Assembly (NCBI GenBank): GCA_003056245.1
Contig: MVDH01000001.1
Span: 1,984,716 to 2,048,715, forward strand
Source of the DNA: Cellvibrio sp. 79
Lineage (GTDB): Bacteria > Pseudomonadota > Gammaproteobacteria > Pseudomonadales > Cellvibrionaceae
Reading direction: 5' to 3'
Length of the DNA: 64,000 nucleotides
In this document: piece by piece, positions 1 to 8,136 of the stretch
Layout: the number at the start of each line of letters is the position of its first letter
Position numbering within the stretch: position 1 is the stretch's first letter
The notes under the pieces: generated by a model
The model's database searches: none
Seen by the model: the letters and a program-made list of their open reading frames with translations, nothing else
Told to the model about the DNA's origin: nothing
Made by a program: the position numbers and the translations under genes

Positions 1-1
1 C

Positions 2-340
2 CGTTTCATTGTGGCGCGTGGTGGCCAGCAATGGTTGCATCTGCTGAGGGTGTTGGAACGATCTCCCTACACAACGACATTAGAGTTAAGCCGTACCTCT
101 ATTGGTGTTAGCTCCGAATGGCTGGCGATGCCGAAATTAACATTGCGTATGTACCACGATGCGAAGCTCGCAGAAGTGCTAGCGTGGGAAGGCCACAAGC
201 GCTTGCGCCCACGCTATGAATACCCCAATCGATCCATGTATCAAAGTGATGAAAAATATCAGCTCAATCGTTTTTTAGGGGAATGGCTGAACCTTTGTCT
301 TGAGCATGCATTTACACCGGATGCTAATTTCCAGTTTTAA
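2..340 (+). CDS. yqiB: YqiB family protein (DUF1249), 5' end missing
   Basis: The visible C-terminal part (about 112 residues) reads in frame from the left edge, so the start lies outside the window. The conserved segment with the LTLRMYHDAKLAEV core and the RYEYPN motif is typical of DUF1249/YqiB, a small cytoplasmic protein of unknown function. In many gammaproteobacteria it sits just upstream of cpdA, yqiA and parE, exactly as here. Function is unknown; the identification rests on motif recognition plus synteny. Confidence 0.8.
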   Translation, partial: RFIVARGGQQWLHLLRVLERSPYTTTLELSRTSIGVSSEWLAMPKLTLRMYHDAKLAEVLAWEGHKRLRPRYEYPNRSMYQSDEKYQLNRFLGEWLNLCLEHAFTPDANFQF

Positions 341-616
341 CGCTGTAATTTTTGTTGGTTGCTATTTCCTGTCGCAATGCCAAACCGATTATCCCACCTT
401 CACATTTCTACCCCCTTCACAAAATTTACATGTTTTAACCCTGATTGCTCGGTTTTGAGAGGGCGTAGGGTGGCGCAAAGCGGGTTTAGCGTATATCGTT
501 GCGATTGATATTCATCCATTCTGACATCTCAGTCCACGAAAAGCCGGGATGGATACCCATAATCAATAACTAGAAAGATCAACCAGATTTAACAATACCG
601 GGAACGAGAATTACCA
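341..616. other. Intergenic gap before cpdA
   Basis: About 275 bases separate yqiB from cpdA. I see no convincing ORF and no terminator with a U-tract. The GTG start of cpdA is preceded only by a weak purine stretch (ggaacgagaa) 7-16 bases upstream. A promoter for the cpdA-yqiA-parE operon is likely here, but I could not pick a clear -35/-10 pair. Confidence 0.3.
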
Positions 617-1399
617 GTGCGTCTGATTCAGATCACCGATTGCCATCTGGGTCCACAGAAAAGTGAGACCTTGCTGGGACTAGATACCGACCAGAGCCTT
701 GAGGACGTGTTACAGCTGATCCAACAGGCCGAGTCTTCTTTTGATCATTTGTTGTGTACGGGTGATGTTGCCAGTGCAGGGCATCTCGATTGCTATGTTC
801 GTTATGAACACATTGTGCGTCGGTACTTCTCCCAGCCTTTAAGTTGGCTGGCGGGCAATCATGACGACGCCGACATTATGGAGTCCAGCCAGGATTCCCT
901 TGATATTCAAGGCCGGCTGGTAGAGTTGGGCAATTGGCTGGTGGTGTTGCTCGATTCCAGTGTGCCCGGCCATGTATATGGCCAATTGGCGGCCGGCGAG
1001 CTGGATTATCTGGAACATATCCTGGAAACCCATCCCGATAAACACATCATCGTCTCCCTGCATCATCAACTGATACCGGTAGGGAGTGTCTGGATTGACC
1101 AATATGTAGTGCGCAATGCAGACGCACTTTTTAATCTCACCGATGCTCACACCAATGTGAAAATTATTACCTGGGGACATGTGCACCAGGAGTTCCAGCG
1201 CCGCCGTAATGGGGTCGAATTATTGGCCACGCCCTCAACCTGTGTGCAATTTAAACCTAACTGCGAAGATTTCACGGTGGATACCCTCATGCCCGGTTAT
1301 CGCTGGTTTGAATTGAATAACGATGGAAGCTTTACCACCGGCGTTGCCCGTGTGACTGGCAAGCAATATGTCATTGACTATAAATCTGCCGGTTATTAA
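617..1399 (+). CDS. cpdA: 3',5'-cyclic-AMP phosphodiesterase CpdA
   Basis: A 260-residue calcineurin-like metallophosphoesterase. The metal-binding signature is complete: ITDCHLG near the N-terminus, GDVAS around residue 50, GNHDD around 80, a HHQ motif around 150 and GHVHQ around 190. Family members of this kind hydrolyse cAMP to AMP in the cytoplasm and thereby set CRP/Vfr activity. The start is GTG, placed so that the protein begins MRLIQITDCHLG like its relatives. It is followed nine bases later by yqiA and then parE, the usual operon. Confidence 0.9.
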   Translation: MRLIQITDCHLGPQKSETLLGLDTDQSLEDVLQLIQQAESSFDHLLCTGDVASAGHLDCYVRYEHIVRRYFSQPLSWLAGNHDDADIMESSQDSLDIQGRLVELGNWLVVLLDSSVPGHVYGQLAAGELDYLEHILETHPDKHIIVSLHHQLIPVGSVWIDQYVVRNADALFNLTDAHTNVKIITWGHVHQEFQRRRNGVELLATPSTCVQFKPNCEDFTVDTLMPGYRWFELNNDGSFTTGVARVTGKQYVIDYKSAGY

Positions 1400-1408
1400 T
1401 CGTCCCTT

Positions 1409-1990
1409 ATGGCTGCGCTGTTATATATCCACGGATTCCTGAGTTCCCCCCAATCATTCAAAGCGCAACAAACCCAACGCTGGTTGGCTGAAAATCATCC
1501 TGAAATAGATTTTTATTGTCCGCAATTGCCGCCATATCCTGCCCAAACACAATCTATTCTTGAATCACTGGTTGAGTCCTTATTACCGCAACCCATATAT
1601 CTGATGGGAAGTTCATTGGGCGGATTCTGGGCAACCTGGTTGGCGGAAAAATATAATTTGCAGGCGGTGCTCATTAATCCTGCCGTGCAGCCGCAGAATT
1701 TTATGCCAGCGTATTTAGAGGTTGACCTGAAAAGTTATCACACGGATGATAGCTACCGTTTACACGCAGGGCACATTGACGAAATTATCGCTGCTGATGT
1801 GCCGGCAATACGCACTGCCAATTATTGGCTGTTGGTGCAAACCGGCGATGAAACGCTTGATTATCGCCAGGCAGTACAAAAATACGCCGCTTGCAAACAA
1901 ACGATTGAAGATGGCGGTGATCACGCCTTTCAAGGTTTTGAACGTTATCTCCACGATTGCATCGAATTCTTTCAACACACAGAACGCTAA
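1409..1990 (+). CDS. yqiA: YqiA-like alpha/beta-fold esterase
   Basis: A 193-residue protein starting LLYIHGF and carrying the nucleophile elbow GSSLGG (Ser around residue 69), with a late catalytic His in GGDHAFQGFERY. Length and motifs match YqiA, a small cytoplasmic serine esterase active on short acyl esters; the physiological substrate is unknown. It lies 9 bases after cpdA and 7 bases before parE, so the three genes are almost certainly co-transcribed. Confidence 0.85.
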   Translation: MAALLYIHGFLSSPQSFKAQQTQRWLAENHPEIDFYCPQLPPYPAQTQSILESLVESLLPQPIYLMGSSLGGFWATWLAEKYNLQAVLINPAVQPQNFMPAYLEVDLKSYHTDDSYRLHAGHIDEIIAADVPAIRTANYWLLVQTGDETLDYRQAVQKYAACKQTIEDGGDHAFQGFERYLHDCIEFFQHTER

Positions 1991-1994
1991 TTAA

Positions 1995-3887
<1,893 letters not shown>

Positions 3888-3935
3888 ATTTGTAGCCAAC
3901 CATATAAGTCTATTACTGGATGATACAATCAAGAT

Positions 3936-3965
3936 AAAGGCGGCAATAGCCGCCTTTATTTTTTC
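3936..3965. terminator. Bidirectional terminator after parE
   Basis: A perfect nine-base stem (aaaggcggc / gccgccttt) with a four-base loop is followed by a T-run on the plus strand. The A-rich 5' flank makes it usable also by the convergent minus-strand gene ending at 3965. Confidence 0.85.
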
Positions 3966-4279
3966 TACATCGAAGCTTGCTTCTTAAGATGCAAATCAAT
4001 CCTGTCAATCACGCGCGCAATACCATTCACTGCCCACTGCGGTAATTTCACATTCTCATTAATTCCATCAAACACCGTTTCTAACAAATACGCCTGACAA
4101 TACAACTGATAAATCGCATCATCATCCGTTTTGTTCGGTAATGGGCGGGTAACTACCGTAAGAAATTTTCCTTCAGGCGAATGGATTTCCAATCGGGATT
4201 GTTGGAAAAATGTGTATTGGAATTGATCGAGTTTAATAATGCAGGAATTGGGAAATCGAGGGGTAATCGTATTATCCAT
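3965..4279 (-). CDS. Uncharacterised 104-residue protein at the end of an ORF chain
   Basis: I do not recognise this soluble protein. It has no signal peptide or membrane segment; the middle has SRLEIHSPEGKF and the C-terminal half is helical with acidic and basic stretches. Its ATG overlaps the stop of a 17-codon ORF (TAATG), and that ORF's ATG overlaps the stop of a 27-codon ORF (ATGA), so translation is probably coupled through the chain. The chain lies in a structured leader RNA. It points away from the integron integrase and converges on parE. A phage- or satellite-type regulatory protein is one possibility; nothing in the sequence proves it. Confidence 0.65.
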   Translation of the reverse strand: MDNTITPRFPNSCIIKLDQFQYTFFQQSRLEIHSPEGKFLTVVTRPLPNKTDDDAIYQLYCQAYLLETVFDGINENVKLPQWAVNGIARVIDRIDLHLKKQASM

Positions 4280-4332
4280 TACAAATTCTCTTTAATCTGT
4301 TTGTATAACCGCCACATGAGGTCGTAATTCAT
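4279..4332 (-). CDS. 17-codon coupling ORF
   Basis: The short ORF reads MNYDLMWRLYKQIKENL. Its ATG overlaps the upstream TGA (ATGA) and its TAA overlaps the downstream ATG (TAATG). The same frame is open upstream and reads GGRNPAQSAP just before the Met, a string I associate with Icd/Ash-type leader peptides of P4-like prophages (from memory, not checked). The start codon lies in the loop of a perfect 8-base stem, so its initiation may be controlled by RNA structure. Confidence 0.5.
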   Translation of the reverse strand: MNYDLMWRLYKQIKENL

Positions 4333-4511
4333 GGGGGCGGACTGAGCAGGGTTACGACCACCGGCAACAGATCACACCGGCCCACCCGAAGGTGGCCCCA
4401 CCCAGCCGCCATAACAAACAGGCAAAGCTGTGCGAGGACACTAGATGTTCACACATCTTGTGCCGATCTATTGCCGGGGGTCGTAGTCCCGGCTGCGGGA
4501 TTTACCGCAGC
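4280..4511 (-). ncRNA. Structured leader RNA with competing helices (C4-like layout)
   Basis: On the minus strand the predicted transcript starts near 4511. It contains, in order: a hairpin CTGCGG/CCGCAG at its 5' end; an arm at 4485-4465; hairpin AGATGT-GTGA-ACATCT (4458-4443); hairpin CCACC-CGAA-GGTGG (4395-4382); and a second arm at 4373-4353. The two arms are complementary over 21 bases (19 Watson-Crick pairs, one G-U, one C-U mismatch). The second arm ends in GGTCGTA, which can instead pair with TTACGACC at 4327-4320, an 8-bp stem that encloses the ATG of the 17-codon ORF. The two pairings exclude each other, as in attenuators or phage C4-type antisense control. The layout is seen directly; the function is inferred. 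Confidence 0.55.
4329..4412 (-). CDS. 27-codon leader ORF
   Basis: A short ORF starting MAAGWGHLRVG and ending SPPP at a TGA that overlaps the next ATG. It spans a CCACC-CGAA-GGTGG hairpin and the 3' arm of the long-range helix described for the leader RNA, so ribosomes reading it would disrupt that helix. No clear Shine-Dalgarno sequence precedes it. It could be a translated leader peptide or a chance ORF inside a structured RNA. Confidence 0.35.
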   Translation of the reverse strand: MAAGWGHLRVGRCDLLPVVVTLLSPPP

Positions 4512-4517
4512 GCGGGC

Positions 4518-4546
4518 AGGTTAGGGGATGGAAGTGGGGTTGTCAA
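4518..4546 (-). promoter_or_regulatory. Predicted sigma-70 promoter of the leader RNA
   Basis: The minus strand has a perfect TTGACA (4546-4541), 17 bases of spacer and a weak -10, TAACCT (4523-4518, three of six matches). It would start transcription close to 4511, immediately before the first hairpin of the leader. Confidence 0.45.
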
Positions 4547-4596
4547 CGCGCAGAGGAAATGTGAAAGGTCGGAGTTCTCGGCTGTAATTTATTTCG

Positions 4597-5568
4597 TTAA
4601 ATCCCCAAGTTTGAAAAAGGGCTTTTAACCGCATTGCCACCCATTTGTAATACATGAGTATAGATTTGCGTTGTTTTAACATCTGTGTGACCAAGCTGAT
4701 CTTGCACAGTGCGAATATCGGCTCCGTATGCTAATAGGTGTGTTGCAAAAGAATGACGCAATGTATGTGCACTGACCTGCTTTCGGATTTCTGCTTTTTG
4801 TGCCGCAATCCTGATTGCCTTTTGCAATCCGCTTTCATCAATATGGTGCCGTCTCAGCATTTTATTTTCTGGATCGACACTTAAGCGATCAGAAGGAAAT
4901 AAATATTGCCAACTCAATGATTTATTGGCTGATATATATTTGTGCCTGAGTGCATGGGGCAGCCAAACACCATCATATCCGGGGTTGGTTAAATCTCTTT
5001 TTAAAAGCTCTTCTACTTGTTGAATTTGAATGGATAAACCTTTTTTTAATTCAGGAGCTAATGTAACTGTTCGATGCTTTCCTACTTTACCATTCCAGAC
5101 CCGCACGCAGCAGTAATCAAAATAAATATCCTTAACACGCAATCGCACCGCTTCCATTAGTCTGAGACCGCTACCATACATCAGCGCCGCAGATAGGTAA
5201 TGGTTTTTGCTTATATGATTCATTAGGTTTGTTATTTCATCGCGCGTAAGCACAACAGGAAGCTTGCGCGGCTTTTGACTCTTTATAAACTTGAGTTGAA
5301 CCGACAATGGTTGTTTCAATATCTCTTTATAAAGAAAGCTAAGTGCGTTTAATACCAGTGCTTGCGTTGGACCTGCAACATTTCGCTGCAAAACCAAATG
5401 ATCAAGATAGGCTTCTACTTCCGCATTGTCCATTAATGCGGGGTGTTGTTTGTTATGAAAAACGATGTAGTTCTTAATCCAGTGTAGGTAAGTTTCGATG
5501 GTACGCTTGGCGTAGCGACGCCGCATCATTTCATCGTGAATTCCAGAGAGAAAAGGAGATTTATACAT
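4597..5568 (-). CDS. intI: Integron integrase IntI (tyrosine recombinase)
   Basis: A 323-residue tyrosine recombinase starting at the ATG five bases after a perfect GGAGG; an ATG five codons earlier lacks this. Catalytic residues in this numbering are Arg136 (GSGLR), His268 and Arg271 (HTLRH), His294 (LGHTD) and Tyr303 (QIYTH). The stretch DGVWLPHAL...[17 protein letters not shown] at about residues 199-226 is the extra helix region found only in integron integrases, so this is IntI and not XerC/D or a phage integrase. IntI recombines single-stranded attC sites with attI to capture gene cassettes. It faces away from the cassette side, as in known integrons, and has a LexA box upstream. Confidence 0.93.
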   Translation of the reverse strand: MYKSPFLSGIHDEMMRRRYAKRTIETYLHWIKNYIVFHNKQHPALMDNAEVEAYLDHLVLQRNVAGPTQALVLNALSFLYKEILKQPLSVQLKFIKSQKPRKLPVVLTRDEITNLMNHISKNHYLSAALMYGSGLRLMEAVRLRVKDIYFDYCCVRVWNGKVGKHRTVTLAPELKKGLSIQIQQVEELLKRDLTNPGYDGVWLPHALRHKYISANKSLSWQYLFPSDRLSVDPENKMLRRHHIDESGLQKAIRIAAQKAEIRKQVSAHTLRHSFATHLLAYGADIRTVQDQLGHTDVKTTQIYTHVLQMGGNAVKSPFSNLGI

Positions 5569-5596
5569 ATTGCCTCCGTGCAATTATTTATTGGTT

Positions 5597-5612
5597 CTGG
5601 TTTTATATACAG
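5597..5612 (-). promoter_or_regulatory. LexA (SOS) box at the intI promoter
   Basis: Read on the minus strand the site is CTGTATATAAAACCAG, one base off the E. coli consensus CTGTATATAAAAACAG, and 18 of 20 in the extended form. It lies about 30 bases upstream of the intI start, the position known for SOS-controlled integron integrases. Integrase expression is therefore probably induced by DNA damage or single-stranded DNA. Confidence 0.8.
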
Positions 5613-5639
5613 TAGTCTTGGGCATAACAGGAAAATTAG

Positions 5640-5806
5640 CAAGTAAATATTCCGCCTTTCATCCCACTCCGCAGCATGGCCTAAGTGGTTGAAAGCCTGT
5701 AATGGCGCTCAATTGATGGCTGTGCTATAACGCAACATTCAAAAACTTAGACGGAAAGGTTCCGGGATGAAAGGCGGAAACTTTCCGTCTAATAATATTG
5801 TTAGGC
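5640..5806. other. attI/attC-like recombination zone
   Basis: The zone between intI and the first cassette ORF holds a GTTAGGC core (5800-5806) that fits the GTTRRRY consensus of integron crossover sites. Just before it is a strong imperfect hairpin with 17-base arms (ttagacggaaaggttcc at 5747-5763 and ggaaactttccgtctaa at 5776-5792). An exact 16-base inverted repeat links 5650-5665 with 5764-5779, and a GCCTAAG at 5680 nearly complements GTTAGGC. The cassette ORF starts 9 bases after the core, as expected for an attI-cassette junction. Which part is attI and which is attC cannot be decided by eye. Confidence 0.5.
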
Positions 5807-5815
5807 AGTAGAAAC

Positions 5816-5914
5816 ATGAAAGAATTTATTGCAACATTAATTCTCTTTTACTCTTTATTATGCGGCGCTAGCGAAAATGGCACTGCGCTGGAGAGCCAAC
5901 CTTCATTGGTGTAG
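5816..5914 (+). pseudogene. Truncated first-cassette ORF (secreted or lipoprotein leader)
   Basis: A 32-codon ORF beginning MKEFIATLILFYSLLCGA, a typical signal sequence with a Cys that could be a lipobox. It starts 9 bases after the GTTAGGC core and is divergent from intI, the correct geometry for the first integron cassette gene. After about codon 20 it runs into sequence that is antisense to the Rhs gene and soon stops. I read it as the 5' remnant of a cassette gene cut by the insertion or deletion that brought in the rhs fragment. Confidence 0.5.
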
Positions 5915-7503
5915 GTGTAATCCTGATTTGCACCGGCGCAGTTTGCAGTGGGCTGCCCTTCCACTTTTACTACGCGACGTGCACCGGCAATATCATCGAA
6001 ACGATAAATGGTTTTTTTGTTTAACGAATTAGTGACTGTGGTGCTGCCATCAGCATTAAAACTTAATAATGTTTTTTCAGCACCACCGGCGTGCTCACTG
6101 GAAATTGCGCGACCTTGTGCATCGTAAGTCCAGGTTGCATAGCGTTTATTGCGCTCATCGGTGATGCCAGTTAATGCTGTAGGAAAACGTGCATCTTCGT
6201 AATGATAAATTTGGGTTGCATTATCGGGGCGAGTGACTTGGGTTATTAAACCGGATGCATTATAGGTGTAGCTGGTTGTTTTATTGCCATCGACGGTCAC
6301 GCTGCTGATTTGATTACCGGTATAGGAAAAGAGTAATTCGCGATTAGTGGAATCTTTTACGCGCGTTAAGAGTCCACTTGTCGCATCGTAAAAAAACTCT
6401 TGTTTCATACCGTTACTGGCAGTGACGGATAAGAGTTTCCCACTCGCATTATAATTTTCAACGTCGCCATTCGGTGCTTTGTATCGCCATGCAACCGGAG
6501 CAGCGTTACTAATAGCCAATAACTGCCCTCGCTCACCATTCAACTCAATATATTGATCACCCGCGCCGAGACCAAAACTTAATATACTGCCATTTTCGCG
6601 AACCAATTGGATTGCACCTGGCTTGATATGAATTTCAATGTTTTGTCCTTCTGGCAATATTGGAATATTGCGCACAACAACATTATTGCGCACCACCTGA
6701 CAGGTGTTACCCACATATTGTGCTGACGTACCCAGCGCCCAGGCATCTGTAATTTTGGCTTTAAGTTCATTCCAGCCACTGGTACAAGCTGCGGATTTAC
6801 TGCCGTATGGTGAACTTTTATCACGAGTTATTTTTGTCGAACTGAGAACTCGTAAGGATTTTTGGTGGGAGTTGAACCAAGATCCGCCCTGAGATTTATT
6901 TGAATTATTGTAGGTTCTTTCGAATCCGAGTTGACCAATACCTTGAAAGGTAATATCTATTTCTTTTTGGATCTTTGCACCTGTCATAGGATCTATCGGA
7001 TTGCCAACAGGACACGTCGTGGGAGGAGAATTTTCCGGTGCAACAGCGACATACCTGATACATCTGCCACTAACATTTTCATACCCAGCAGGACAAGAAT
7101 TTATAATGCAAGCCTTATAGGATTCCCATTGAACACTACAATATACGGGACAAACCCAACAACCTGACACAACATTAATACCCGCCGCCGGATAATATCC
7201 ATACACAGCTCTACCACCAATTACGAGACCTCCAAAAGTACCAGTACCTTGGTTGCGCCTAGTGTTTGAGTCTTCCGCACATAGTCGAGGATTTGCAGCT
7301 ACGTAAGCCGAAAACAAAGACTCTGCTTTACTTGTTGCTATGGCCTTAGCTTCGCTATCGGTGGTATATATCCCTAAGGTACATTCGTCTGGAGAGTTTT
7401 GCGCAAAAGTATGTGCCGAAAAAATAAAAACTGAGATACTTAAAATTATATTTCGCAACAATATTTGTGCATAAAACGAGAATAAAAAAAGAGAAATTCT
7501 CAT
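5848..7503 (-). pseudogene. Rhs/YD-repeat protein, C-terminally truncated
   Basis: The preserved part has 551 residues from an ATG with AAGGA eight bases upstream. It has a signal peptide (ends around HTFAQ), a Cys-rich N-terminal region (several Cys between residues 100 and 150), a DUF6531-type segment (GNPIDPMTGAK, FERTYNNSN) and YD repeats (YHYEDARF, TYDAQGR). Full Rhs proteins usually exceed 1000 residues and end in a core domain plus toxin tip. Here the reading stops just after GWLSSAV, where relatives continue with DWKG, and the last 11 codons come from antisense cassette DNA. The polymorphic C-terminus is therefore lost. It could still be expressed as a secreted shell fragment. Confidence 0.7.
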
Positions 7504-7698
7504 GGAGACATCCTTTTCATGGATCAATTTAAAAATCGAGATAAATTATTAAAAAAATTACAATATATTGCACACAAAAACTTCGTATTATAAAATATAA
7601 ATAAATATTACCCTCTATAGATTACAATTATTACTCGTAAGATATTGGTTAATAAATAAAAAATTTTTATATCTTTCCAAAAATATTTAGAAGCAAAT

Positions 7699-7732
7699 AA
7701 AAAAGTCGTTTGTAGCAACAAGCGGCTTTTTT
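7699..7732. terminator. Hairpin with A/T flanks
   Basis: An imperfect stem (aaaaaagtcgtttgt / acaagcggctttttt) with an AGCA loop is flanked by A6 and T6. It looks like a bidirectional terminator but no gene ends immediately beside it, so it may be left over from a lost gene. Confidence 0.55.
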
Positions 7733-7932
7733 CGTTACCGCCCTGTAACATAATGCATCAAACAACTATTTTTGTTTGTTGGCGATCATATCAAAGCAAT
7801 ATTCAAAAGCAACGCGATTTACAAACAAAATTCATCATCTGGTAAAAACGTCACTTCATTCATTTTTAAATATTTAGTAAAAATTTAAAAACAATATCTC
7901 TCTGATAAAAACCGGCACTTCGAAACATTTCA

Positions 7933-7948
7933 CGTGATGAATATCACA
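7933..7948. promoter_or_regulatory. CRP/Vfr-like site
   Basis: The sequence cgtga-tgaata-tcaca matches TGTGA-N6-TCACA at nine of ten positions. It lies about 190 bases upstream of the TonB receptor start. If used, it would link the receptor to cAMP, whose phosphodiesterase CpdA is encoded at 617. This rests on one site only. Confidence 0.4.
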
Positions 7949-8136
7949 TTTGGACACAGGAAGCATAAAACTCTTTTTGGTGCAATAAGTTCTCTGGGTA
8001 GTGAGAAGTCCGCAACAGGTTTCACTCCTGACGGACGACTTGTCGCAAAAAAATTATTTCCCAACCCCTGATACCTTTTCCCATATCAAGTGGCATACAT
8101 CTGAACCCTTGTATTCACTCCATTGGAATTCCTGCT

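Larger units (their letters stand above)
7504..8136. other. AT-rich intergenic region between rhs and the TonB receptor
   Basis: This is the divergent upstream region of both genes. The rhs-proximal 200 bases are very AT-rich, unlike the flanking core genes, which fits acquired DNA. It contains a hairpin with T-run (7699-7732) and a CRP-like palindrome (7933-7948). I see no convincing gene, and no clear Fur box despite the iron-receptor context. Confidence 0.5.

Noticed and set aside
4280-4600. RNase P RNA or tmRNA
   Set aside because: The region is GC-rich and folded, but none of the conserved core strings of either RNA is present on either strand.
4392-4628. 78-codon plus-strand ORF opposite the leader RNA
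   Set aside because: It has no ribosome site, runs antisense through all hairpins and overlaps the end of intI; its open frame follows from base composition.
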